Positions 7,356 to 15,078 of a stretch of DNA of 64,000 bases are shown here, piece after piece; position 1 is the first letter of the stretch; each line of letters opens with the position of its first letter. A program made the position numbers and the translations under genes. The stretch covers positions 1-64,000 of the forward strand of contig NZ_BBYK01000067.1 in assembly GCF_001570365.1 (NCBI RefSeq), in the 5' to 3' direction. The stretch comes from Microtetraspora fusca (GTDB lineage Bacteria > Actinomycetota > Actinomycetes > Streptosporangiales > Streptosporangiaceae). Under the pieces are notes generated by a model. It was given only the letters and a program-made list of their open reading frames with translations, was not told the origin of the DNA and searched no databases.

Positions 7356-8330
7356 TCAGGCGCGGTACATCGCGGAGAGCTCGGCGGCCGTCTCGGCCAT
7401 CAGGTCGCGCAGGTCGGCCGGTTCCAGCACCTCGACGGCGGCGCCGAGCCGCAGGAGCTGCCAGCGCGCGTGGCGCGGGGACTCGATCGGCAGCTTCACC
7501 CGCGTCCAGCCGTCGTCCTCGGTGACGCCGAGGCGCAGCGCCTCGTCGGCCACGTCCCCGAAGGTGTAGCGGAAGAGCCCGGCGGCGTCGGGCGCGACCC
7601 GCACGACGGCGTCGGCGGTGTACATGCGGGCGGCGAACTCGGCGGAGAACCGCCGCCAGAACGCGACCAGGTCGAAGTCGGCCGGCCGCTCGAACCACTC
7701 GTCCAGGACGTCCGCGTCGATGACGCGGCTGACGCGGTAGGTGCGCACGCTGTCGTCGCAGGCGGCGGCCAGGTACCAGGAGCCGCCCTTGAGCACCAGG
7801 CCGTACGGGTGGACCAGGCGCTCCACCTCCTGCGGGCCCCAGCGCCGGTAGCGCAGCCGCAGCACCCGCTGGTCCCACACCGCGCGGGAGACCTCGGAGA
7901 GGAACGGGACGTCGTCGCCGGCCCGGTACCAGCCGGGCACGTCCAGGTGGAAGCGCTCGCGCATGCGGGCGGCCTGCGAGCGGGGGCCGGGGGGCAGCGC
8001 CGCGAGCAGCTTCAGCTCGGCCGTCGCGGCCACCTCCGCCAGCCCGAGCTCGGCGGCCGGCCCGGGCAGCGCGGCGAGGAACAGCGACGAGGCCTCCTCG
8101 CTGCTCAGCCCGTTCACCTTGGTGCGGTATCCGTCCAGGAGCCGGTAGCCGCCCGCCGGGCCGCGGTCGGCGTAGACCGGCACGCCGGCCGCCGAGAGGG
8201 CCTCGATGTCGCGGTAGACCGTACGGACCGAGACCTCCAGCTCGGCGGACAGCTCGGGGGCTGTCATCCGGCCGCGGGTCTGCAAGAGGAGAAGGAGGGA
8301 CAGCAACCTGCTGGCGCGCATGTATCCCAT
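7356..8330 (-). CDS. WYL-domain transcriptional regulator
   Basis: This 324-residue regulator has an N-terminal DeoR-like helix-turn-helix (residues about 5-60, including SVRTVYRDIEALSAAGVPVYA) and a central WYL domain (about 140-215, with WYLAAACDDSVRTYRVSRV). WYL proteins sense ligands, often oligonucleotides or single-stranded nucleic acid. The ATG at 8330 has AGGTGG upstream; a second ATG three codons in is possible. It is transcribed divergently from the DeoR/MFS pair across 63 bases and may share control there. Confidence 0.9.
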   Translation of the reverse strand: MGYMRASRLLSLLLLLQTRGRMTAPELSAELEVSVRTVYRDIEALSAAGVPVYADRGPAGGYRLLDGYRTKVNGLSSEEASSLFLAALPGPAAELGLAEVAATAELKLLAALPPGPRSQAARMRERFHLDVPGWYRAGDDVPFLSEVSRAVWDQRVLRLRYRRWGPQEVERLVHPYGLVLKGGSWYLAAACDDSVRTYRVSRVIDADVLDEWFERPADFDLVAFWRRFSAEFAARMYTADAVVRVAPDAAGLFRYTFGDVADEALRLGVTEDDGWTRVKLPIESPRHARWQLLRLGAAVEVLEPADLRDLMAETAAELSAMYRA

Positions 8331-8379
8331 CCTGCCACCTTTACAACGTAGATTTATTTGATCTATGAACGCTGGACAT

Positions 8380-8391
8380 GTTCAAATGAAC
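8380..8391. promoter_or_regulatory. candidate operator GTTCA-AA-TGAAC
   Basis: A perfect 5-bp inverted repeat with a two-base centre lies three bases upstream of the DeoR-family start codon, in the short divergent region shared with the WYL gene. ATGAACG occurs twice (8365 and 8386), giving a direct repeat over the same stretch. The position suits autoregulation by the DeoR protein. Confidence 0.4.
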
Positions 8392-8393
8392 GC

Positions 8394-9158
8394 ATGGAGA
8401 GTTCGGACCGGATCAGGGCGATCATGAACGCGCTGCGGGTCGCCGACAGCGTCTCGGTCGCGGAGCTGGCCACCGCGCACGGCGTCTCGGAGATGACCAT
8501 CCGCAGGGACCTGGACGAGCTGGCCCAGCAGGGCGTCGTCCGCCGGGTCCGCGGCGGCGCGCTCAGCCTGCTGCTGCGCGGCGAGGAGCCGCCCTTCGGC
8601 GTACGCGCGCGCGAGGCGGTTGAGGCCAAGCGGCGCATCGCCGCCGAGGTGGCCGCGCTCCTGTCCGACGGGGAGGCGGTGCTGCTCGACGGCGGCACGA
8701 CCCTGCTGGAGGTGGCCAGGGCCGTGCGCGACCGCCGCCTCACCGTGCTCCCACTCGGCCTCCAGGCGGCGCAGGAGCTCTCCGCCGCCCCGCGGATCCG
8801 CCTCGTTCTCCCCGGCGGCGAGGTACGGCAGGGCGAGCTGAACTTCGTCGGCCCGCTCGCCGAGGCGTCGATCAGGACGCTGCGGTTCGACACCGCCGTG
8901 ATCGGGTGCTGCGGACTGTCCGCCGAGCACGGGCTGACCGCGCACGACCTGCCCGAACTGGCCATCAAGCAGGCGGCCATCGCCTCGGCGCGCAGGGTCG
9001 TGGCGGCGTGCGACTCCGGCAAGTTCGGCCGTACCGCCTTCGGCGCCGTCTGCCCGCTCGACCGGCTCGACGTCGTCGTCACCGACGAGGGCGTGCCCCG
9101 GGAGCAGCACGACGCCCTCGTCGCGGCCGGCGTCGTCGTCCGCGTCGCCGCCCCGTGA
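8394..9158 (+). CDS. DeoR/GlpR-family transcriptional regulator
   Basis: This 254-residue repressor-type protein has an N-terminal DeoR helix-turn-helix (SVSVAELATAHGVSEMTIRRDLDELAQQGVVRRVRGGA, described here by position 20-58) and a C-terminal sugar-phosphate-sensing domain carrying LLDGGTTLLEVARA and CDSGKFGRTAF. Such proteins respond to phosphorylated sugars and control transport or catabolism genes. ATG 8394 is preferred over an in-frame TTG at 8358 on family length. The MFS gene follows 41 bases later and is the obvious target. Confidence 0.9.
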   Translation: MESSDRIRAIMNALRVADSVSVAELATAHGVSEMTIRRDLDELAQQGVVRRVRGGALSLLLRGEEPPFGVRAREAVEAKRRIAAEVAALLSDGEAVLLDGGTTLLEVARAVRDRRLTVLPLGLQAAQELSAAPRIRLVLPGGEVRQGELNFVGPLAEASIRTLRFDTAVIGCCGLSAEHGLTAHDLPELAIKQAAIASARRVVAACDSGKFGRTAFGAVCPLDRLDVVVTDEGVPREQHDALVAAGVVVRVAAP

Positions 9159-9199
9159 GGGCGTCCCTTCCCGCCTCCCCTCCCCCATCGGAGCGTCCC

Positions 9200-10420
9200 A
9201 TGGCTTCTCCCACCCTCGACCGGCCTGCCCTGCTGCGGGCGCGGCTCGCCGTGTACGGGTTCTTCCTGCTCGCCGGGCTCACCTTCGGCACGTGGACGGC
9301 CCGCATCCCCGCCGTCAAGGCGCGCCTCGTCCTGTCCGACGGCGAGCTGAGCCTCGGCCTCCTCGGCATCGCGGCGGGCGCGATCACCGGTATGCAGGTG
9401 GTCGGCCGGCTCATCGACCGGTTCGGCAGCCGCCGCGTCGCTATCCCGACCGCGATCGCGCAAGGGGTCGTCCTCGTGCTGCCCGCCTACGTACCGAACC
9501 TGCCCACGCTCGCCGCCGCGCTGTTCGTCTTCGGCCTGATGCACGGCAGCCTGGACGTCTCCATGAACGCCAACGCCGTCGTCGTCGAGCGCGCGTACGG
9601 CAGGACGTTGATGGGGTCGTTCCACGCGGTGTTCAGCATCGGCGGGTTCCTCGGCGCCGCGATCGGCGGGCTGTTCGCGCACGCCTCCGTCGAGGCGGGC
9701 CCGACGTTCCTGTCCGCCGGGCTGCTGATCGTCGTGCTCGCGGCGGTGTCGTCCCGGTGGGCCATGCGCGACGCCGCCGAAGCCTCCGAGGGACCGGCCG
9801 CGGCGGCGGAGACCGCCGCGGGGCTGCCGCGCGGCGTGCTGTTCCTCGGCGTACTCGCGTTCTGTTGCCTGGTCGGCGAGGGCGCCGCGGGCGACTGGAG
9901 CTCGGTCTACCTGGTGGAGTCGCTGGGCTCGGCCCCCGCGACGGGGGCCGCCGCCTACGCCGCGTTCGCCGTCATGATGACCGCGGGGCGGTTCGCCGGG
10001 GACCGTCTGGCCGCGCTGCTCGGCCCGGTGCGGCTGGTGCGCTGCTGCGGGATCCTCGCCGCGGGCGGCCTCGCGCTCGCGGTGCTCGGCGGGACGCAGG
10101 CCACGGGCATGATCGGGTTCGGACTGTTCGGGGCGGGCCTGTCGTGCACCATCCCGCAGGTCTTCTCCGCCGCCGGACACCGCGACCCGGCCCAGGCCGG
10201 CCGCGCCCTGGCCCGGGTGGCGAGCCTCGGGTACGCCGGGCTCCTCGCCGGTCCGGTCCTGATCGGCGGCGCCTCCGAGCTGTCCACGCTGCGCCACGCC
10301 CTGCTCATTCCCGTGCTCCTGTCGCTGTTCGTGGCGGTGACGGCGTCCGCGCTGCGCTCGCCTCGCGCCGCCCACGCGTCCGGCGCCGCCACCCCGGCCC
10401 TCGGCGACGTGCCCTCCTGA
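9200..10420 (+). CDS. MFS transporter (fucose-permease-like)
   Basis: This 406-residue major facilitator has about 12 helices. It starts in a long polar lead, then TFGTWTARIPAVKARLVLSDGELSLGLL, a pattern common in actinobacterial MFS proteins related to sugar permeases. Loop 2-3 carries LIDRFGSRRV. The ATG at 9200 starts a frame in phase with a longer antisense-like opening and is chosen on family alignment. It probably forms an operon with the DeoR gene. The substrate is likely a sugar or polyol, inferred only from the regulator. Confidence 0.85.
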   Translation: MASPTLDRPALLRARLAVYGFFLLAGLTFGTWTARIPAVKARLVLSDGELSLGLLGIAAGAITGMQVVGRLIDRFGSRRVAIPTAIAQGVVLVLPAYVPNLPTLAAALFVFGLMHGSLDVSMNANAVVVERAYGRTLMGSFHAVFSIGGFLGAAIGGLFAHASVEAGPTFLSAGLLIVVLAAVSSRWAMRDAAEASEGPAAAAETAAGLPRGVLFLGVLAFCCLVGEGAAGDWSSVYLVESLGSAPATGAAAYAAFAVMMTAGRFAGDRLAALLGPVRLVRCCGILAAGGLALAVLGGTQATGMIGFGLFGAGLSCTIPQVFSAAGHRDPAQAGRALARVASLGYAGLLAGPVLIGGASELSTLRHALLIPVLLSLFVAVTASALRSPRAAHASGAATPALGDVPS

Positions 10421-10438
10421 CGCGCCGCCGCGGTGCCC

Positions 10439-11206
10439 TCAGCGGGCGAGGAACTGCTCGTAGCCGAGCTTGAGGACCAGCGCGGTGACCACGCAGAGCA
10501 GGACGACCCGGACGAAGCCGGAGCCCCGCCGGAGCGCCATGCGCGTGCCGAGCTGGGCTCCGGCGATGTTGCAGACGGCCATGCCGAGCCCGAGCGCCCA
10601 CAGCACGTGCCCCTGCCAGGTGAAGACGACCAGGGCGCCCAGGTTCGTGCCGGTGTTGAGGATCTTCGCGGTCGCCGACGCGTTCACGAAGTCCATCCCG
10701 AGCACCGAGGTGAACGCGATGAGCAGGAACGTGCCCGTCCCCGGGCCGAGGATCCCGTCGTAGAACGCGATCACGACGCCCGCGAGGGCGATGGCGGCGG
10801 CCAGCCGGGCCGGGGTGCGCAGGTGGGGCTGCGGGACGAGACCGAACGCCGGGCGCAGCGTCACGAACGCCGCCACCCCGAGCAGCACCACGAGGACCAG
10901 CGGCTTGAGCACACCCGCTTCCAGCATCGCGGCCGAGGCCGCCCCGAGGCCCGCGAAGCCGATCGCCAGCACACCGGACGGCACGGCCACCGCCCGGTCG
11001 AGCTTGGTGTTCCGCGCGTACGCGACCGCGGCGGACGCGGTGCCGAAGATGGCGGCGGACTTGTTCGTCGCCACCGCCTGCACCGGGGACAGCCCCGCCA
11101 GAAGGAGCGCGGGGAGCTGGAGCAGCCCTCCCCCGCCGACGACCGCGTCCACCCAGCCCGCGGCCAGCGCCGCCACGAGCAGGACGACGACCTCTCCCGC
11201 CGTCAT
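10439..11206 (-). CDS. TSUP-family (TauE/SafE) membrane permease
   Basis: This 255-residue membrane protein has the two-repeat TSUP layout. The first half has VDAVVGGGGLLQLPALLLAGLSP and the second has FYDGILGPGTGTFLLIAF, the two signature loops of the family. About eight helices are visible. TSUP proteins move sulfite, sulfonates, sulfoacetate or organic acids across the inner membrane. The start ATG has GGGGAG upstream. It is convergent with the MFS gene 18 bases away. Confidence 0.9.
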   Translation of the reverse strand: MTAGEVVVLLVAALAAGWVDAVVGGGGLLQLPALLLAGLSPVQAVATNKSAAIFGTASAAVAYARNTKLDRAVAVPSGVLAIGFAGLGAASAAMLEAGVLKPLVLVVLLGVAAFVTLRPAFGLVPQPHLRTPARLAAAIALAGVVIAFYDGILGPGTGTFLLIAFTSVLGMDFVNASATAKILNTGTNLGALVVFTWQGHVLWALGLGMAVCNIAGAQLGTRMALRRGSGFVRVVLLCVVTALVLKLGYEQFLAR

Positions 11207-11284
11207 GCGGCTCCCCTCCCCCTTGACGATCTCTTGACCGTCCGAGGTTATCGGCCCCCGTGCCGGACGGCAGGGGCCGGACGC

Positions 11285-11461
11285 TCACCCGCGGTTGGCC
11301 CAGCCGAGCGCGACCAGCGCGGGCGGCAGCACGGCCGCCCATCCGTAGTGGACGATCTCCCAGTTCGCATCCTCGGGATACAACCACGGCGTGCGGGGAG
11401 AGGCTCCCAGCGCCCGACCACGCAACGGCCTGCCTTGGAACAAGGGCCTCCCTGGCAACAT
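11285..11461 (-). CDS. possible 58-residue ORF or gene remnant
   Basis: A short frame from ATG 11459-11461 to TGA 11285-11287 encodes a basic, repeat-like start (PGRPLFQGRPLRGRALG) and then an ordinary-looking end, RTPWLYPEDANWEIVHYGWA followed by a hydrophobic tail VLPPALVALGWANRG. The tail looks like the last helix of a membrane protein. No clear ribosome-binding site precedes the ATG, so this may be the preserved 3' end of a lost gene. Family not recognised. Confidence 0.35.
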   Translation of the reverse strand: MLPGRPLFQGRPLRGRALGASPRTPWLYPEDANWEIVHYGWAAVLPPALVALGWANRG

Positions 11462-12245
11462 AGAGCTACGGCGTCGGCGGGCGATTACCCCGGATCTTCA
11501 CGGAACAGGCCCCGCGCAGGAAAAGTCGGACTAGACGATCGGTTCTCTACGCCGCCCATGGGCCGCCAGGCACAACCACAACCCCTCGCCGTCGATGGCA
11601 TCCGGATTGAGTGGATGCGTATGCCGAGGGCACGCGGGCAGCGCCTGTCACCACGTCACCTCGATCGCATGATCTTGCAGGCCCGAGGCCAGGTGGGCGA
11701 TCGCATTCGGGCGGAGGACATTTGGCTCAGTGGCAGCCTGTCCGGCCACCAATCGCTATACAACACGAAAAGCCATGAAACCGTTGACGGGGCTCCACCG
11801 GCCACGCAATCCCCGGCCGACGTTAGGTGACGGACCACCAACTTCCCCGTGAGTTCAACAGAGTCGCGTTACGGATGATCGTGAACGCCCCGTGCGCAGA
11901 CTTGCCACCGACCCGCATGGGGAAGGCAAAGTGATCTCGACACCGAAATAGCCGACTCTCATGCCCATATAGGCGATTCGGCGAGTATTGCTCTCCGGGA
12001 ATCCCGCCGCAGATAGGGGGCGTCGAGAGACGACTCCCGCCTCCTGGCGCGCAGAGGGCGGGGCCACAGCCGTCGTCCTATGGGCCGGCGCCTATCCATC
12101 GAGCGGTCCCCCCGGAGCCGTCCGGAAAAGGCGCAACTACCACGGCTTGCCCCTCCGAGACCTCCCACGGAGGCAGCTATCAACTCCATCTCCGTCGAGG
12201 GCCGGGGGTGCAGCAGGCGGAGCCCCTGCAATCTTGTCGGCTTAT
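11462..12245. other. gene-poor, worn stretch (784 bp)
   Basis: No convincing gene is seen. Codon bias is weak in all frames and the G+C content falls locally near 11,880-12,000. One plus-strand frame (11,558-11,830, 90 codons, MGRQAQPQPLAVDGIRIEWM...) has intermediate codon bias and could be a decayed gene. At 11,808-11,827 a 20-base string nearly repeats one at 7341-7360. The interval lies between the TSUP gene and a transposase remnant and looks like old, degrading DNA. Confidence 0.4.
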
Positions 12246-12746
12246 CTATAAGCGGGCGCGCTTGGTGGGCAGCCATGTAGTCAGGAGTGGCGCCAAGGTG
12301 TTGATCAGTGGGGCACCGAAGATGCACAGGGTCCGTTCCCAGGGGTGGCCGAAGGTGCCGGTGGTCGCGTCCTCGGACAGGAAGATGTAGTAGTCCCCAT
12401 CGGGAAAGATCTCGACCGGCCAGTGTGGATGATCGTCTGCGGCTTGGCGGTGGGGCCAGAACCACCAGGCGGGGTGCTGCCAGTCGAGCACGAGCAGTCG
12501 CTGTGACGGGGCGAAGGTCCTGGTCATGGCCAGCAAGCCGAGCGAGTTGACTGCGTCGTGAGCTGCCGCGAACTGGGCCGGCTTGCTGGCGAAGATGGGG
12601 GCCAGGTCGATGGTTACCGACGGAGTCGGCTCGTTGATTGCGGGTTGGCGATATTGGTGGGGCCGGAATCTGAACTGGGCGTCGAACGGCGCCCAAAAGT
12701 CCTCGTAGTGTTCCATGTCGATCTCTTGCCAGGCCGGGGCGGTCAC
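12246..12746 (-). CDS. DUF2716-family protein
   Basis: This 166-residue soluble protein of unknown function has the DUF2716 pattern: FWAPFDAQFRFRP near the start, EPTPSVTIDLAPIF, LLVLDWQHPAWWFWP in the middle and IFPDGDYYIFLSEDATTGTFGHPWE, a block typical of the family, near the end. It may start at GTG 12746, or at ATG codon 11 (MEHYEDFW), which has AAGAG upstream. Codon bias is weaker than in neighbouring genes. With a transposase remnant upstream, it may have arrived by transfer. Confidence 0.75.
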   Translation of the reverse strand: MTAPAWQEIDMEHYEDFWAPFDAQFRFRPHQYRQPAINEPTPSVTIDLAPIFASKPAQFAAAHDAVNSLGLLAMTRTFAPSQRLLVLDWQHPAWWFWPHRQAADDHPHWPVEIFPDGDYYIFLSEDATTGTFGHPWERTLCIFGAPLINTLAPLLTTWLPTKRARL

Positions 12747-12779
12747 GAGGTGACCATAACCGGTGGATGTTGACGGAGT

Positions 12780-13050
12780 CGGATTGCACTTGAGTACCCG
12801 TGCTGGAGTTTCTGCGTCTGAGGGAATACGGTCGCCTCGTCATAGGTCTGGCCGGTGGTCAGGCAGTGGTGGACGATGCAGAGCATGCGGTTGAACAGGT
12901 CGGGTTGCGCCGCGAGGTGGCGGTCACCGTGTTCTCGTCGGCGCCGGTATTGGGTGGGCGCGCCTGGTTAGGTGGTCAGGAGGCAGAACGCCCGTTGGTG
13001 GCCGTGTGAGCCAGACGCTGGTTCTTGGCTCGGCGGTTGAAGACGGCGTG
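12780..13050 (-). pseudogene. broken C-terminal remnant of an IS110-type transposase
   Basis: Read on the minus strand in two phases, the segment gives HAVFNRRAKNQRLAHTATN, then, after a phase change and a stop, GDRHLAAQPDLFNRMLCIV and HHCLTTGQTYDEATVFPQ. The first block matches the conserved FNRRAKN..LAD region, and the second matches the C-terminal tail (L..hHCL.tg..YDE..af) of IS110/IS116/IS902 transposases. Frame changes, an internal stop and the missing N-terminal DEDD half show that it is dead. No element ends are visible. It marks past insertion activity in this stretch. Confidence 0.6.
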
Positions 13051-13109
13051 TTCTTGCTATTGAAGAGGGTGAGGCGGTGGGGCATCCCTTCGGCGGCTAG
13101 ATTGCCCAC

Positions 13110-14144
13110 GTGATCAACGCATGGGCGACGCAGGCGATCGGCAGGCTGGACGAGGAACGGCGCCGGACGGGGGTCACCCCGCTCCGCGAGTTCCCCCTCC
13201 CCGAGGAGTGGGGGGTACGGCTGCTGCTGAAGGACGAGTCGGCGCACCCGGAGGGCGGCCTCAAGCTCCGGCTGGCGCGTGCCCTCTTCCGCGGCGCGAT
13301 CGCCGCGGGCCGGATCCGCGAGGGCACCACCGTGGTCGAGGCCGCCGGGGGCGCGATGGCGGCCGCCCAGGCGTACCTGGCCCGGCTCCTCGGCCTGCCG
13401 TACGTCGCCGTGATGCCGAAGAAGTCCTCCGGCGCGGACGTGGAGCGGCTGGGCGGCACGTGCCGGTACGTCGATCCGCCGCTCGCGATCTACGACGAGG
13501 CGCGGGAGCTGGCCGAGCGGCTCGGTGGCCACTACGTGGACCACTACGCGGCCGCCGCGAGCGTGGACTGGCACGGCGGCAGCCTGGCCGAGGAGCTGTT
13601 CGGGCAGCTCGGAACGTGCCCGCACTGGGTCGTGGTGGGCGCGGCGACGGGCGCCACGTCCGCCGCGCTCGGCCGCCACCTGCGCGGGCGCGGCCTGCCC
13701 GGACGGCTGGCCGTGGCCGACCCGGAGAACTCCGCCTACTTCCCGGGCTGGGCCTACGGCGCGGCCGACTACTCCACGGGGATGCCGTCCCGGATCGAGG
13801 GGGTCGGCCGCCCCCGGGTGGAGCCGGGGTTCGCCGCGGACGTCGTCGATCTGGTCGTCCCGGTGCCCGACGCGGCGAGCGTGGCCGCCGCGCGCCGCCT
13901 GCGCGCGGCGACCGGCCTCGCGGTCGGCCCGGCCGGCGGGACGAACCTGTGGGGCGCGCTGGAGCTCGCCGCGCGCATGCGCGCCGAGGGCGTACGCGGC
14001 GACGTGGTCGCCGTGATCGGCGAGGCGCACCCGCGCCACCTGCGCGCCTGTCACGACGACGTCTGGGCGGAGGGCCGGGGGCTGGACTGGCGGCCGCACG
14101 CCGCGCGGCTCACCGAGGTGCTCGACCGGGGCGCGCCCTGGTGA
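13110..14144 (+). CDS. PLP-dependent fold-type II enzyme (cysteine synthase-like)
   Basis: This 344-residue protein resembles actinobacterial cysteine-synthase-family enzymes. HPEGGLKLRLARALF carries the probable Schiff-base lysine K52. DPENSAYFPGW and GPAGGTNLWGAL correspond to the usual later blocks; the latter normally reads GGSTGTNLWGA. The loop that holds the substrate carboxylate, usually EASSGSTA, is EAAGGAMA here (residues 77-84), so the polar side chains are gone. The reaction may therefore differ from O-acetylserine sulfhydrylation. The start ATG comes from family length. A hairpin terminator follows the stop at once. Confidence 0.82.
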   Translation: MINAWATQAIGRLDEERRRTGVTPLREFPLPEEWGVRLLLKDESAHPEGGLKLRLARALFRGAIAAGRIREGTTVVEAAGGAMAAAQAYLARLLGLPYVAVMPKKSSGADVERLGGTCRYVDPPLAIYDEARELAERLGGHYVDHYAAAASVDWHGGSLAEELFGQLGTCPHWVVVGAATGATSAALGRHLRGRGLPGRLAVADPENSAYFPGWAYGAADYSTGMPSRIEGVGRPRVEPGFAADVVDLVVPVPDAASVAAARRLRAATGLAVGPAGGTNLWGALELAARMRAEGVRGDVVAVIGEAHPRHLRACHDDVWAEGRGLDWRPHAARLTEVLDRGAPW

Positions 14145-14145
14145 T

Positions 14146-14163
14146 CTCCCCCGTGCGGGGGAG
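14146..14163 (+). terminator. hairpin terminator after the PLP enzyme gene
   Basis: CTCCCCC (14146-14152), loop GTGC and GGGGGAG (14157-14163) form a perfect 7-bp G/C stem starting two bases after the TGA. There is no U-tract, as is common in actinobacteria. Confidence 0.6.
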
Positions 14164-14218
14164 GCGGCTCACTCTGGTACGGGAGGAGCGCTGATCGTGG
14201 GCGCGGGACCGTGGGGGC

Positions 14219-15037
14219 ATGGTTTCTCTCACGTCGTCGTACCGTCCGGCCGTCGTGGCGGGCGGGTGGATCGCCGCCGGGCTGCTCATCGGCTATTCCG
14301 CCACGGGTGTCGCCTTCGACATCCTGCTGCTCATCATGCACGGGGTCTCCCTTCTCAGCGGTGACACGGGCATGCTCGGCCTGATGGACATGGACTGGCT
14401 GCTCAGCGGCAGCCGGATCGCGGCCCTGGTCGCGGGCACGGCGGCCGCCATCGCCACCATGCGGTACCGGCGGCGGGCGCTGGGCGCCTGCGCGCGCTGC
14501 GGCCGCGCCGCCGACGGCAGGGGCGGCCCGGACGGCCGGCACGGCCTGAGCGGATACACCCGCCACGCCGGTTACGCCTGCGCCCTGCTCGCCGCCGCGT
14601 ACGGCGGCCTGAAGGCGCAGTGGGGGCTGGGCGGCACGTTCGGCCTGGACGACCCGCGCGCCTTCGGCGACGACGTCCACCTGTGGACCCCGGGCCTGGG
14701 GGACACGGCCGTGCTCGGGCTGATCGGCGTGGCGCTCGGGATCGGCTTCGCGCGCACCTGGACTCCCCGGTTCATCCCCCGCTGGATGCCGCTGACCGCC
14801 GCCTTCGTCGGGTCGGTGATGTCGATCTCCGTCGGGCTCCTCGGGACCGGCATGTCGGTCGCCGCCGGGCTCGGCCTCCTCGAGCCTCCGAACCACGGCG
14901 ACCTCGGCGGCGTCTCGGCGTGGGTCTTCCAGGGGATCTATCCCCTGTTCCTCACCTGGGGGCTGACCATGGCGGTCGCGGCCGTCGGCTACCACTACCG
15001 GACCCGGGGCCGCTGCGCCGCCTGCGGGCTCGGCTAG
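14219..15037 (+). CDS. polytopic membrane protein with two CxxC pairs
   Basis: I do not recognise this 272-residue protein. It has about six or seven hydrophobic segments (near 12-35, 62-82, 115-130, 160-175, 192-212 and 237-255) and two short Cys pairs, CARCGRAA at about residue 92 and CAACGLG at the C-terminus, both on likely same-side loops. The pairs could bind metal or form a disulfide. It lies just upstream of a sensor kinase gene, 41 bases apart, and could work with it as an accessory sensor; that is inferred from position only. Confidence 0.7.
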   Translation: MVSLTSSYRPAVVAGGWIAAGLLIGYSATGVAFDILLLIMHGVSLLSGDTGMLGLMDMDWLLSGSRIAALVAGTAAAIATMRYRRRALGACARCGRAADGRGGPDGRHGLSGYTRHAGYACALLAAAYGGLKAQWGLGGTFGLDDPRAFGDDVHLWTPGLGDTAVLGLIGVALGIGFARTWTPRFIPRWMPLTAAFVGSVMSISVGLLGTGMSVAAGLGLLEPPNHGDLGGVSAWVFQGIYPLFLTWGLTMAVAAVGYHYRTRGRCAACGLG

Positions 15038-15078
15038 GTTTGCGGACCGATGACCAGATGAGCGGAAGGGGGCCCGCG

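Noticed and set aside
8363-10375. A 670-codon minus-strand frame opposite deoR and the MFS gene
   Set aside because: Antisense composition; the plus-strand genes carry clear family motifs.
12780-13050. A complete IS110 element
   Set aside because: Only C-terminal pieces in two phases are found, with an internal stop, no N-terminal catalytic domain and no element ends.
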